Positions 34,750 to 43,993 are shown, counted from the stretch's first letter. The stretch is 64,000 nucleotides of DNA from a bacterium (GCA_018222765.1 JAAEZT010000007.1:102355-166354), one strand, 5' to 3'. The notes: a model not told the origin generated them from the sequence alone. Numbers and translations: made by a program.

Positions 34750-37083
34750 TTATTCCTTGGGCGGAGGGTGGAAGAGAACTTCCCTGGGGACGACGGTGTA
34801 GCTACCTTCGCCTTTGAGCCTCCAATGGAATTTGGCTTTGGCGTCGCCACTCCAGTTGATGTGTTTGATTTCGAAGGGAGAGAATGTCCCGGCTTCAAGA
34901 GGGAGTTCGAACTTCAACACTTGGTGTCCTTTGGTGAAAATTGGATTGGATTGCTGGAATGTGATGCCGATTTCATCGTCAAAATCGACCTTAAATTCGT
35001 AGGTGCCGGATGTAAGAGGTTTGATAAATCCGGTCCAGGCGGTGGAGAATTGATCAGGGTTGACACCTTCCGCAGGTTCGTTAGCCCAGTCGAAGTCCAC
35101 GATTGGATCGATTCTCGTGAAAACGGGGTCCCCTTTCCAATATGGGTTATTGAAGAATTTTGCAATCAGTCCTAGTCGATAGTCTGTGGAAAATGCCTTT
35201 TGAAGACGGGCCAGCTTCGAGTCGAGGGGGTGTGCGCTAGCCTCGACCTCGGTGAGTTTTTTTCGAATGAGCTCGATTTCTCCCGGAAGTGATTTGGTGG
35301 CCTCCAGATCTTTCGGGCCACTCCAAATAGCATCAATTGTTTTTTCGAGATCTCCATCCACGGCGGGAATGTTGTTCTCGTCCAGCAATGCGAAGAGTTT
35401 AGCTTGTTCATCAGCGACAACATCCTTGATCAGGGCTCGTTTCAGGGCTGATCTTAATTCAGGAGGAAGTCTGTCAAATGAGGCCCGGGCAAGGGGGAGG
35501 TTATCGGAGTGGGCAGCTTCGATTCCTCCGTAGAGGTAGCGAATTGGGTCGTCGGCAGAAGCCAAGCGGGCAATTCGAAAGCGTAGGTCAAAATCAGCAG
35601 GGGTAAATTCCTTAATCATTCGTTCTCCCGAGACAATTGTTGAGCAGGTTAGAGTGGTCTCTGAGATTTTTTCAATTCGAACTTCTCGTTTGATGTTCTT
35701 GGTAAAGGTGATGCTGGTTTTTTTCCCGATTTCAGGACGGAAGGATTCCAGAATAGTTTTGTCAGCTTTAATGAATTTTTTGGTGAGTTCTTTTAATTCG
35801 GGGTCACCAGAATCGATTTTCTCGGCAAGGGTTTTTGTTTTTTCATGGTCCCTCGCAAAAAAGGCTTCCGCCAGTTGGTCGATCATCTCGCCCTGAGCGA
35901 CAGGAGGAGTGATCTTGGGGTCGGGATCAGGAGTCGGATTAGGAATGGGTTCGGGGACCGAAGGTTCGGGAATAACTGGAGCTGGATCCGGGATCTTGAC
36001 GATTGAAGTGGGGGCGGGTTTGACCCTTGCTGGGTTGGAGGATGGGTTAACCGGCGGGGTGTTCTTGGGCCACTTCTCTTTTTTGTCGACGACCGCGGTG
36101 GTGTCGGAGGAGTCCTCCGATGGGTCGTCCGAATTTGAACCAATGATCATCACCAATCCAATGAAGCAAATAACGATCGCAGCGACGCCCAAGAAAGCGA
36201 GGCGGTTCTGGCTCTTTTCCGCCGAAGCGAGTTTGGTCGGAGTATTGACCAGGGGAGAAAGCGAGATGGAGGGGATTTGACGATTGATGTGGCCGGTGAC
36301 GAGCGAAGTCGGTCGGGCGGTCATGTCACCCATGGGGGCAATATCCTGGGCCTGGGAATCGATGAGTTTCAGGAACCAGGATTTGTGCTTGAGCCCGGTC
36401 GAGAGTTGGTCGGCGCGGAAAGCTTCGTAGTCGAATGGAACACGCCGAAAGCTCACGTGTTGTGATGCCACATCGAGGATGGTGTAGCAGGCGTTGATGT
36501 CGCCATCACGAGGATCCCCGACTGACCCGACATTGATCAAGTGGCGTTGGTGTGGATTGAAGAAGGTGTCGTGAGGCGGGGTCTGAGTGACTTGCTGAGT
36601 GGCAGGGTCGAAGCTAAAGATGCCGGGCAAATGGGTATGGCCCATGAAAATAAGGCTGGCATCGGTAGTGAGAAAAGAGGGGAGGGCTGATTCAGGGTTG
36701 GTGATGTAGTTCCAGTTTTCAGGTTCGGCGGCTTCCGCGTGCACGCAGAGAACGTCGTCGAATTGCAGCGTAGTCGGAACTTTGCCAAAAAACTTTGCGG
36801 AATCATCTCCGAGACATTCGCGGGTCCAGTCGATGGCCTCATGGGCATTGTCGTTAAATTCGTTTGGATTGAGGCGGTTTCCAATGACCGCGTCGTGGTT
36901 CCCAAGGATGATGTTTTCCGTTCGGCAGGTGACTTCCTCAAGGACCTGCTTGGGACGGGGCCCGTATCCAACGATGTCACCCAGGCAGACGATGGAGTCG
37001 ATATTGTTTTGCTTGATATCCAGCAAGACAGCCTGCAACGCCTGAAGGTTGGCGTGGATATCGGAGATGATAGCGACTCTCAT
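34750..37083 (-). CDS. metallophosphoesterase - membrane helix - PA14 fusion
   Basis: 777 residues with an uncommon domain order. Residues 1-230 form a YfcE/MJ0936-like phosphodiesterase with all metal motifs ('MRVAIISDIHAN', 'CLGDIVGYGPRPKQV', 'LGNHDAVIGN', 'FMGHTHLPG', 'LINVGSVGDPRDGD'). A transmembrane helix follows (about 296-320, 'FLGVAAIVICFIGLVMIIG'), then a Pro-rich linker (about 335-390) and a helical region. The last ~130 residues are a PA14-like sandwich ('GLIAKFFNNPYWKGDPVFTRID', 'FSTAWTGFIKPLTSGTYEFKVDFDDEIGITF'). The predicted topology puts the enzyme in the cytoplasm and the presumed sugar-binding PA14 domain outside. Role unknown. Confidence 0.8.
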   Translation of the reverse strand: MRVAIISDIHANLQALQAVLLDIKQNNIDSIVCLGDIVGYGPRPKQVLEEVTCRTENIILGNHDAVIGNRLNPNEFNDNAHEAIDWTRECLGDDSAKFFGKVPTTLQFDDVLCVHAEAAEPENWNYITNPESALPSFLTTDASLIFMGHTHLPGIFSFDPATQQVTQTPPHDTFFNPHQRHLINVGSVGDPRDGDINACYTILDVASQHVSFRRVPFDYEAFRADQLSTGLKHKSWFLKLIDSQAQDIAPMGDMTARPTSLVTGHINRQIPSISLSPLVNTPTKLASAEKSQNRLAFLGVAAIVICFIGLVMIIGSNSDDPSEDSSDTTAVVDKKEKWPKNTPPVNPSSNPARVKPAPTSIVKIPDPAPVIPEPSVPEPIPNPTPDPDPKITPPVAQGEMIDQLAEAFFARDHEKTKTLAEKIDSGDPELKELTKKFIKADKTILESFRPEIGKKTSITFTKNIKREVRIEKISETTLTCSTIVSGERMIKEFTPADFDLRFRIARLASADDPIRYLYGGIEAAHSDNLPLARASFDRLPPELRSALKRALIKDVVADEQAKLFALLDENNIPAVDGDLEKTIDAIWSGPKDLEATKSLPGEIELIRKKLTEVEASAHPLDSKLARLQKAFSTDYRLGLIAKFFNNPYWKGDPVFTRIDPIVDFDWANEPAEGVNPDQFSTAWTGFIKPLTSGTYEFKVDFDDEIGITFQQSNPIFTKGHQVLKFELPLEAGTFSPFEIKHINWSGDAKAKFHWRLKGEGSYTVVPREVLFHPPPKE

Positions 37084-37145
37084 GGTGTATTGGACAACGA
37101 TCTAAAAGGGGAGCGGCAAAGTTCAAGCGGGGGGCTTACGATATT

Positions 37146-37163
37146 GTCTTTTTGATAAAAGAC
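37146..37163. promoter_or_regulatory. perfect inverted repeat upstream of the phosphoesterase fusion
   Basis: GTCTTTT and AAAAGAC flank TGAT, 63 bp upstream of the start at 37083 and 65 bp after the stop of the dehydrogenase gene. It could be a weak terminator or an operator. Confidence 0.3.
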
Positions 37164-37227
37164 CAAGCGATGAATAGCTTCTTTTTAGAGAGCGCCAGGT
37201 CCCTGAGTTTTCTCTTATTACAGGGAT

Positions 37228-39873
37228 TTAGTCGAATTGAACCCAGTCGAGGAACATGAGACGCCCCCTTTTTGGATGGGTAAAGACGAGGTGAATGGGT
37301 CCGCTTTTTTCGGGGGTCTTGAAGGCGGCTGAGAAGGTTTGGTAGTTTTTGATGCCTCCGGTATGGCTAACTTTGACGGTGGCAAGGAGCGGTCCGTCCT
37401 CTGCACCATGGCGAAATTCGATGGTTCCGCCCCCATCATTTCCCGAGGAGGCTCTCACCGTGACCTTGCTCAAGCCGTGGGCAGTGAACTCAGGCAGGAT
37501 GACTTGTCTTCCGGGTTCGATTCGGTTGACCGAGGTGCCATTGGAGGCCTCGTTTTGGGCTGCGAGGGTGGTGCCCCCGACGAGCGTTCCACTTTCCGCT
37601 TCGATCCGGTGGTGAAGGAGCGAGACGGTTTTGAAGGTGGTGAGGGGATTGGCGGGGGCTTTCCCGAAATCGGTGAAGGTGGCCTCAATGACGCATGACC
37701 CGATGTTTGGATTGTCCGGTGCAGTGATTTCACCAGAAAGTCCCCGCTTCAGTGCGGTAAGCGGCTTTTTGGGATCAAGGGAGAAAATCCAGGAGACCAT
37801 GAGGTGGGCTTCGTCCATGCTGTGTTGCGGATGGGGGAGCATCGGGAGTTCGCTCCAGACTCCGGCGGATCCCTTGATGACACGTTCGGTGGCGGTCAGT
37901 TGGGCTCCTTTTTGGCCCCGGTAGCGTTCGGCAATTTCCATGAGGGAAGGACCGACGAGTTTTTGGTCGATGGCATGGCAGTTGAAGCAGTCGGATTGCT
38001 TCATGAGGGCGAGTCCGGGATTGGATGCAATGTTCTTTCCGTCGTGCCCAATCCACTTGGCGGTGACGAGGGTGCGGGAGGAGAAGTTGTCAGGAGTGGT
38101 TTCTGAAGATCCTTCTTCGGCATCGGTTACCTTGAATTGATAGGGGATTTTTTGTCCGGGTTTGAAAAGGCTTCCCTCGGTGGGCTGGACAGCCTGGACG
38201 ACCGGAGGGGCGTTGCCGACGGTGAGGGGGATTTTAAGAGAGGCTTTACCACCGTCGGGGTCAGTGATGGTGAGGCGGGCGAAGTGGTTTCCGGGCTCGG
38301 CGATAGTGGCGGTGAGGGTTTCTCCGCTTCCTAGTTCGGTGCCGGAAGGGAGGAGCGTCCATTTGTAGGAGAGGGATTTCTTTTCAGGGGAAAATGATCC
38401 TTTGGCCGAGAGGGTCACCTTTAAGGGGGCTGAGGAAGCAGAAGGGGACGCGCTGGCTTTCACGACCGGAGGGAGTTCGCCCCAGCGGTAGGAAATGCGA
38501 AGAAGCCGGGCGTCTTTGTTCACTCCCCATGTCTCGCCGTAGTCGAGAATGTAGAGGGCTCCGTCGGGCCCGAAGATCATGTCGGCGGGTCGGCGGATTT
38601 TCATGGGCTGTCCGGGGCTGTCTTTTCCTTGGGCGATCTTGACGGCATCAGTGAAGGCTTCGAGTTTCGAGAAATTCCCCTGGTCATCAAGGCGCACCCA
38701 GTTGAGGGACGGGCGTTGCCAGTCGAAGTGGAGGGCCGCTTTGTCAAAGTATTGGGGGAAGCCGCCGGTGTTTTTAAATTCGGGTTTAAAGTGAAAGACC
38801 GGTCCGCCGCAGGAAGTTCGTCCGCCGGAGTGGAGTTGGGAAAACTGATCGACCTTCGCGTGAGGGTAATAGACGAGGGGGTCGGAAACGGGCGGGAGTT
38901 TTTCGAGACCGGTATTGTTGGGGCTTTTGTTGAGAGGGCCTTTGGGATCGAAGGCCTCGCCTGACTTGTTCGTTGCGAAGTCAAAATCGTGATACGCCTT
39001 CTTGGCTCGAACGTAGGGCCAGCCGAAATTTCCGGCCTTGCGGATTTGGTAAAGGATGTCGTGGCCGCGGGGGCCACGGTTGGGATCGTCTTTACCCGAG
39101 TCGGGGCCAACGTCACCGACGTAGAGCCAGTTGGTGACGGGGTCGATGGAGAATCGCCAGGGGTTTCGGAATCCCATGGCATAGATTTCCGGGCGGGTTT
39201 TCTTCATGCCTTCGGGAAAGAGATTGCCCTTCGGGATTTCATAGGTGCCGTCTGGCTTGACTTTGATGCGAAGGATCTTTCCGCGGAGGTCGTTGGTATT
39301 TCCAGAGGATTTTTGGGCATCAAATGGTTCGCGGCCTTTTCGTTCGTCGATTGGAGAAAATCCATTGGAGGCGAAGGGGCTGGTGTTGTCTCCGGTTGAG
39401 ATGAAGAGGTTGCCATCGCGGCCAAATCGAATCGTTCCACCGTGGTGGCAGCATTGGTTTCGTTGCTCATCGACTTTGAGAATGTCGATGCGACTGGCGT
39501 GATCGAGTTTGTCTGCGGTGATGGTGAATCGGCTTAGGATCTGCCCCTTGAAATCGACGGGGGAGTGGTAGAGGTAGATCCATTGATTGCTGAGGAAGTC
39601 GGGATCTAGAGCCATTCCGATGAGGCCGTTTTCCTGATCATTGGTGATGACGACTTCGCCAAGGGTGTTGAGAGATTTTGACTTGAGGTCGAAGCGTTGG
39701 AGTTTGCCGGCGATCTCGATGAAGTAGATTTTGCCATCAGGACCGTATTCCAGATGCATCGGCTGGGGGATGCCTTCGTGGAGGGTGTCGACCTGAAAGC
39801 GGAACGCCGGCGGAGCCTGCCCCAACCCTAATAATGTGAACGAGAGGAGAATGGTGGTGACCAGGAGTTGCAT
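37228..39873 (-). CDS. exported PQQ-type sugar dehydrogenase with PKD, cytochrome c and CBM6-like domains
   Basis: 881 residues from the ATG at 39873, where a signal peptide begins (MQLLVTTILLSFTLLGLGQA). The 54 upstream codons were rejected. Domains in order: a GSDH/sorbosone-dehydrogenase beta-propeller (about 25-450; 'HHGGTIRFGRDGNLFISTGDNTSP', 'GFRNPWRFSIDPVTNWLYVGDVG', 'PADMIFGPDGALYILDYGE'); a PKD domain (about 465-550); a cytochrome c domain (about 615-705, heme site CFNCH and Met ligand in 'LPMLPHPQHS'); and a C-terminal CBM6-like domain ending 'RLMFLDWVQFD'. PVC bacteria have many such fused dehydrogenases for periplasmic sugar oxidation. The sugar substrate cannot be told. Confidence 0.85.
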   Translation of the reverse strand: MQLLVTTILLSFTLLGLGQAPPAFRFQVDTLHEGIPQPMHLEYGPDGKIYFIEIAGKLQRFDLKSKSLNTLGEVVITNDQENGLIGMALDPDFLSNQWIYLYHSPVDFKGQILSRFTITADKLDHASRIDILKVDEQRNQCCHHGGTIRFGRDGNLFISTGDNTSPFASNGFSPIDERKGREPFDAQKSSGNTNDLRGKILRIKVKPDGTYEIPKGNLFPEGMKKTRPEIYAMGFRNPWRFSIDPVTNWLYVGDVGPDSGKDDPNRGPRGHDILYQIRKAGNFGWPYVRAKKAYHDFDFATNKSGEAFDPKGPLNKSPNNTGLEKLPPVSDPLVYYPHAKVDQFSQLHSGGRTSCGGPVFHFKPEFKNTGGFPQYFDKAALHFDWQRPSLNWVRLDDQGNFSKLEAFTDAVKIAQGKDSPGQPMKIRRPADMIFGPDGALYILDYGETWGVNKDARLLRISYRWGELPPVVKASASPSASSAPLKVTLSAKGSFSPEKKSLSYKWTLLPSGTELGSGETLTATIAEPGNHFARLTITDPDGGKASLKIPLTVGNAPPVVQAVQPTEGSLFKPGQKIPYQFKVTDAEEGSSETTPDNFSSRTLVTAKWIGHDGKNIASNPGLALMKQSDCFNCHAIDQKLVGPSLMEIAERYRGQKGAQLTATERVIKGSAGVWSELPMLPHPQHSMDEAHLMVSWIFSLDPKKPLTALKRGLSGEITAPDNPNIGSCVIEATFTDFGKAPANPLTTFKTVSLLHHRIEAESGTLVGGTTLAAQNEASNGTSVNRIEPGRQVILPEFTAHGLSKVTVRASSGNDGGGTIEFRHGAEDGPLLATVKVSHTGGIKNYQTFSAAFKTPEKSGPIHLVFTHPKRGRLMFLDWVQFD

Positions 39874-40085
39874 GTGCTGGATACCTTGGGTAATTAAATC
39901 TCTTTCGACAAGTCTGTGGATATACGGCGCCGAGGCATAGGAATACCTTGAGGGCTGAGGGGGCTTTGTTGCTGTGTTCAGCCAGTTTGGGGCCGTATGC
40001 AAATTAGGGCGGATGAGAAGGAAATTGCGCGGCAAAGGATAGAAATACTTGTCGGCTAATTTGGGCCTGCTTGAGTAGGCGCACG

Positions 40086-41168
40086 ATGGTCCGCGTCTTT
40101 GTTTCCGGTTGCTATGATCTCCTGCATGCAGGACATTTACAGTTTTTTGACGAGGCCAGGGCTTTGGGGGATCACCTCACGGTGTCTTTTGCCAATGAGG
40201 GGATTCTTTGGTCTCATAAAACCCGGAGGCCATCTCTCCCTGATGATCACAAGGCGGCCTTATTGGCAGCTTTGCCGATGGTTGATCAAGTAGTCAGCGG
40301 TGACGGGGAAGTGCAGGGGTTGGATTTCGAGCCAATCTTCAGGAAGCTAAGGCCGGATGTTTTGGCGGTGACGGAAGATGATCGCTATGGCGATATTAAG
40401 AGGGCGCTCTGCGACGAGATCGGATGTCGCTACGTGATTCTCCCGAAGACGCCTCCGCAGATCGAGCCGATCTCGACGACGGAAATTGTGCAGCGGATTG
40501 CCGCGCCGAGGGAGGTGCCGCTGAGAATTGATTTTGCGGGTGGCTGGCTCGATGTCCCAAAACATTCACGAAGGGGTGGATTTATCGTTAATTGTGCGAT
40601 CTCGCCCAAGGTGAGTTTGCATGATTGGCCCTATGAAAAGAAGGCGGGACTGGGTGGGAGTGGAGCCTGGGCCCTGTTGGAGGGCCGGGATTCCGTTGAG
40701 GCGGAATTGAATTTGGGCGTGGGTTGGCAGGACCCGGCTGTCATTCGGGAAACGGGAATTTGTGTCTGGAAAAGCGGGCAAAGGCCGCAGCTTGACTTCA
40801 AACGTGATGGATCGTTCCTAGCTGGATTGATGGCTCTCGTATGGACCGGAAGTCAGCATGACACGCCGGGGTCGGTTGATCTTGAGCGGGACTACGATTT
40901 GATTGAGGCCGCCGGGGCAAAAGCACGTCAGGCGGTGATGGAGGAATCCGTCGAAATGTTGGCTGAAGCAGTGGAGATGTCATACCAGGTTCAGCTCAAA
41001 GAGGGGATGAATGAGCTTTCAAGGGTTGAAGGTGCCCTAGCTCAGAAATACTGTGGTGGAGGACACGGTGGCTATGTTGCTGTTCTCTTCGCCACCAGAG
41101 AGCTAAGGGACGCTGCAGTGGAGAAAAACGAGGAGATTCGTTCGGCCGAGCCTTGGTGCGAGAGTTGA
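40086..41168 (+). CDS. cytidylyltransferase-like / GHMP kinase fusion
   Basis: 360 residues. The start is set at the ATG at 40086, 6 nt after a GAGTAGG ribosome-binding-like site. A TTG five codons upstream is the alternative. Residues 1-135 are a nucleotidyltransferase of the RfaE-C/TagD type ('FVSGCYDLLHAGHLQFFDEARALGD', HxGH motif HAGH, 'PDVLAVTEDDRYGD', 'PISTTEIVQRI'). Residues 145-360 are a GHMP-type kinase: 'REVPLRIDFAGGWLDVP', the phosphate loop 'GLGGSGAWALLEG' and the C-terminal 'KYCGGGHGGYVAVLF'. A kinase plus nucleotidyltransferase in one chain suggests two-step sugar activation to an NDP-sugar, as in FKP or HldE, but the fold pairing differs from both. Sugar and nucleotide unknown. 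Confidence 0.75.
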   Translation: MVRVFVSGCYDLLHAGHLQFFDEARALGDHLTVSFANEGILWSHKTRRPSLPDDHKAALLAALPMVDQVVSGDGEVQGLDFEPIFRKLRPDVLAVTEDDRYGDIKRALCDEIGCRYVILPKTPPQIEPISTTEIVQRIAAPREVPLRIDFAGGWLDVPKHSRRGGFIVNCAISPKVSLHDWPYEKKAGLGGSGAWALLEGRDSVEAELNLGVGWQDPAVIRETGICVWKSGQRPQLDFKRDGSFLAGLMALVWTGSQHDTPGSVDLERDYDLIEAAGAKARQAVMEESVEMLAEAVEMSYQVQLKEGMNELSRVEGALAQKYCGGGHGGYVAVLFATRELRDAAVEKNEEIRSAEPWCES

Positions 41169-41597
41169 CTAAGGTCGGGCCAGAAGCATCGTGCCCTTGT
41201 CGCCGTTGCCTTTGAAACGGGTAGAAAACTTCTTGGGCGTGAGAGTTCCTTTAACGTGGTAGGTGCCGAAGTTTCCGGGGAGTTTCATTGAAGCGTTGAG
41301 CGGGAGAGTCTTGTCCTTTTTGTTAGCCTCAACTACGTGCTTGTAGTCTCCGAATTGGAAGAAACCCCACCCTGCGCGGTAGCGAAAGATCCACTCTTTT
41401 TCCTTGTTGGGCGTTTTTGAAACGAGACACCAGACCGGCCCGTGGTGTCCGTTCATTTCGCTTTTCCATTCCCCCTTCCACGGCCCTTCGACAGAGTTCG
41501 CGGGGGCTTCCTTCTTCATCTCTTTTTGGAAGTCCCGTTGGTATTGCGAACAGGATACGAGGATTGCAAGAAGCAGGCAAGTCAGGGCAGATTTCAT
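41169..41597 (-). CDS. lipoprotein of unknown function
   Basis: 142 residues from the ATG at 41597. A lipoprotein signal peptide with lipobox LVSC starts here, whereas the longer frame overlaps hemQ. The mature part shows 'EGPWKGEWKSEMNGHHGPVWCLVS', 'YRAGWGFFQFGDYKHVVEA' and 'FGTYHVKGTLTPKKFSTRFKGNGDKGTMLL', probably a small lipocalin-like beta-barrel. No named family. It starts 4 bp after the hemQ stop and so belongs to its transcript. The gene meets the convergent fusion gene with no spacing. Confidence 0.6.
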   Translation of the reverse strand: MKSALTCLLLAILVSCSQYQRDFQKEMKKEAPANSVEGPWKGEWKSEMNGHHGPVWCLVSKTPNKEKEWIFRYRAGWGFFQFGDYKHVVEANKKDKTLPLNASMKLPGNFGTYHVKGTLTPKKFSTRFKGNGDKGTMLLARP

Positions 41598-41601
41598 GAA
41601 A

Positions 41602-42432
41602 CTAGAGGCAGACTCGTTTGAAAAGTTCGTTGAGGGGCAATTGCATTCCAATGTAAAAGTCACCGAATTCGGCGTAGCGGGCGGAGACTTCATCGAAGCG
41701 CATTTCGTAAACGATGGCTTTGATGTCGAGAGTGTCCTTGGCAAGCAGGGTAACGCCCCATTCGTATTCATCGAGACCAGTCGATCCGGTGATGAGTTGG
41801 AGGATCTTTCCGGCGTAGCGGCGGCCCGTAGTGGCGTGCCCCTTCATGAGCTTGGCACGGTCTTCGAACTCGAGGGAATACCAGTTGTATTCGTCGTGAG
41901 TAGCCCGGCGTTTGGACATCGGGTAGAAGCATATGGCGGGCCAGTCGGGGAGGACGGGATACATGCGGTGTTGGAGATAGTGCTCCATGCGCTCGTCGAA
42001 TTCCTTGAGCCCGGCTTCGTATTCTTCGCTGCCTTCGGTGAGGCCTTTTTCGCCGATGAGAGTGTCTTTGCCGTATTGCTCGCTGGTTGTGGTATATTCC
42101 GAGCGCTCGGTTTGCGAGAGATAGGAATACGTCGGAGTGAGTATGTCGACTCCGAGACCCAGAGTGAGGCGCTTTTCGAAACTGGTCAGATCATGAAGGT
42201 CAGGCGTGAGCAGCATGAAGCCGATGTCAGCCTTGGGCGTGGCGATGGCGTAGGTCAGGAGTTGGGTGTCCTTGTGGGAGCGGATTTCTTGAACCAATTC
42301 ACTGAGCTGGGTCTTGGCTTCGCGTTTTTCGCTGTCCGAGAGGAGGCTCCATTGTCCGTGATCGATCTGATAAAAAAGATGCACGACGTGCCAGCCTTCG
42401 GCGGGCACCAGAGCGGTAGGTGTTTCTGGCAT
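41602..42432 (-). CDS. hemQ: coproheme decarboxylase / chlorite-dismutase family
   Basis: 276 residues of the Clds superfamily, length and motifs fitting HemQ/ChdC, which turns coproheme into heme b in the coproporphyrin-dependent pathway. The proximal heme histidine lies in 'LMKGHATTGRRYAGKILQLITGSTGLDEYEWGVTLLAKD' (quoted in two familiar blocks, KGH...GR and TGSTGLDEYEWGVTL). Other family blocks are 'YPMSKRR', 'WYSLEFEDRAKLM' and 'RFDEVSARYAEFGDFYIG'. It sits between a membrane protein gene (3 bp upstream) and a lipoprotein gene (4 bp downstream), a tight three-gene unit. Confidence 0.9.
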   Translation of the reverse strand: MPETPTALVPAEGWHVVHLFYQIDHGQWSLLSDSEKREAKTQLSELVQEIRSHKDTQLLTYAIATPKADIGFMLLTPDLHDLTSFEKRLTLGLGVDILTPTYSYLSQTERSEYTTTSEQYGKDTLIGEKGLTEGSEEYEAGLKEFDERMEHYLQHRMYPVLPDWPAICFYPMSKRRATHDEYNWYSLEFEDRAKLMKGHATTGRRYAGKILQLITGSTGLDEYEWGVTLLAKDTLDIKAIVYEMRFDEVSARYAEFGDFYIGMQLPLNELFKRVCL

Positions 42433-42435
42433 GGG

Positions 42436-43227
42436 TTAATCTACTTCGTTTTCTACGGGAACTTTCGCCTCGATACGGACTTTTAAGAACGGATCGGATT
42501 TACTACTGAATTCTTCGTCAGCGTTTGCTTCGATGATGACGACAGACCATGGGGCAATGTCGCCATTGGTATAGGCGTTGATTCTTGAAGCGTTTTCGAA
42601 TCCGGAAGTGGAATGGATCTCAATTTCCTCTGATCCCGATTCAATGAACTTGCCATTTGAGATCGCCAGGTTGATGGGGTCTCCGATTAAGTCTTTCTCG
42701 CCATTGCGAAAAGTAACCCAGAGGAGGGCGTCTTTGGTATCCTTTATCTTGATGCGTGCACAGGGGATAAGGTTGATCGATAGGCGGACCCCGCGGTCGG
42801 CGTCGTCTCCTTCGCGCACCGGCGATCGCCACCAGGTTTCGACTTCGGACACCGTGACCGAATCCCCCTGAATTGGAAAGTCGGTGTCAAAGGTGATCAA
42901 TTCGCCCTCCGGCGCATGCTTGTAGTAGAGAGAGACACCCCAGGCGCCTATTCCGCCAAGAAAGGTGATTACGACGAGGAGGGAGATCTTTTCGATGATC
43001 GAAAGTTTGGATACTTTCCTCTTTTCCTTCTTTTTTGCCTGTTTCTCAGCCGGGGCTGCCGGTGTGGGAGCGGGCTCTGGCGAGGCGGCGGCAGGCTCCG
43101 GGGCTGCTTGCTCGACAGGCTCAGGAGTCGTTAGCGGGGGCGGTTCCTCTGCGGGAGAGGGGGGGGCGAGGTCGAGATCGTCGTCGTCGAGATCCCAGAA
43201 ATCCTCTGAAGAATTGTTATTATTCAT
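42436..43227 (-). CDS. single-pass membrane protein of unknown function
   Basis: 263 residues from the ATG at 43227 ('MNNNNSSEDFWDLDDDDLDLAPP'). A long acidic and Pro/Ala-rich cytoplasmic part (1-80), a basic patch (KKKEKRK), one membrane helix (about 86-106, 'ISLLVVITFLGGIGAWGVSLYY') and a 150-residue periplasmic beta-rich domain ('TFDTDFPIQGDSVTVSEVETWW', 'LIPCARIKIKDTKDALLWVTFRNGEKDLIGD'). No family recognised. It precedes hemQ by 3 bp. Confidence 0.6.
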   Translation of the reverse strand: MNNNNSSEDFWDLDDDDLDLAPPSPAEEPPPLTTPEPVEQAAPEPAAASPEPAPTPAAPAEKQAKKKEKRKVSKLSIIEKISLLVVITFLGGIGAWGVSLYYKHAPEGELITFDTDFPIQGDSVTVSEVETWWRSPVREGDDADRGVRLSINLIPCARIKIKDTKDALLWVTFRNGEKDLIGDPINLAISNGKFIESGSEEIEIHSTSGFENASRINAYTNGDIAPWSVVIIEANADEEFSSKSDPFLKVRIEAKVPVENEVD

Positions 43228-43346
43228 GACTGATGAGTGGTTGCGGCTAGCTAACAGGGTGGGAGGCCACTTGAAAAGAGCGAATCGGGGCGGAAAAAGA
43301 GATTGCATCTTTGAGTCGGCTGGGCGAAAGAACTCGGCACAAAGCC

Positions 43347-43580
43347 ATGGCTGACCTCGAAGATAAAAATCCCGAAAACGTAGGCGGTAAGTATTATGTC
43401 GATTCCCAGTGTATCGACTGTGATCTCTGTCGTGAGACTGCTCCTAAGAATTTCCAGCGTTCTGATGACGAAGGCTACTCATACCTCTTCAAGCAACCTG
43501 AGACTCCTGAAGAGGAGGAGCACTGCGTTGAGGCCATGGAAGGTTGTCCTGTCGAGGCGATTGGCGACGACGGAGAGTAA
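43347..43580 (+). CDS. small [4Fe-4S] ferredoxin
   Basis: 77 residues from the ATG at 43347. Four cluster ligands are seen: 'YVDSQCIDCDLCRETAPKNF' gives Cys-x2-Cys-x2-Cys and 'MEGCPVEAIGDDGE' the fourth. The spacing matches monocluster ferredoxins of the Bacillus Fer/'ferredoxin' class that serve P450s or other oxidoreductases. The protein is very acidic. The frame begins upstream at 43311, but that part lies in the divergent promoter region. dciA-like and HAD genes follow within 21 bp and 2 bp. Confidence 0.88.
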   Translation: MADLEDKNPENVGGKYYVDSQCIDCDLCRETAPKNFQRSDDEGYSYLFKQPETPEEEEHCVEAMEGCPVEAIGDDGE

Positions 43581-43601
43581 TCTTACCCCCCTCATGAAAT
43601 A

Positions 43602-43991
43602 ATGCGACGCAAACCGGGCTCCAAGAAAGAGCGTGGTCGTCGCAGTATTAGGGCGCAGGTGACGCGTGAGTGGGTCGGTGCGCCTAGGCCACTGGATCTG
43701 AGTAAAAATATCAGCCCGGCATCAGATCATATTGAGGCCATTCTCGAATCAATTGGGATTCGGGGAGGGCTCGATGAAGAGGAGGTCAAAGCCACTTGGC
43801 GGACCTTGGCCGGAGAGTTGGTCGCCAAGCAAACCGAGCCGACCAGTCTCCGCAAAGGTTGTCTTACCCTGAAGGTGCTGCAGCCCTCGATGCGTTACCA
43901 TCTGGAACAGCTCAAGCCGGGACTGCTTCGCAAATTACAGGGTGAATTGGGCGAGGATAATATTAAGTCACTCCGCCTGACTATTGGATAA
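43602..43991 (+). CDS. dciA: DUF721/DciA-like protein
   Basis: 129 residues. A basic N-terminus ('MRRKPGSKKERGRRSIRAQVTREW') leads to a DUF721 core: 'VKATWRTLAGELVAKQTEPTSLRKGCLTLKVLQPSMRYHLEQLKPGLLRKLQGELG'. The 'W...aG..ia.ht.P..l..g.L.v.v.ss.w..eL..l...ll..ln' pattern defines the family. DciA loads the replicative helicase DnaB in bacteria without DnaC. The symbol is by family membership. It follows the ferredoxin gene and precedes the HAD gene by 2 bp. Confidence 0.8.
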   Translation: MRRKPGSKKERGRRSIRAQVTREWVGAPRPLDLSKNISPASDHIEAILESIGIRGGLDEEEVKATWRTLAGELVAKQTEPTSLRKGCLTLKVLQPSMRYHLEQLKPGLLRKLQGELGEDNIKSLRLTIG

Positions 43992-43993
43992 GG

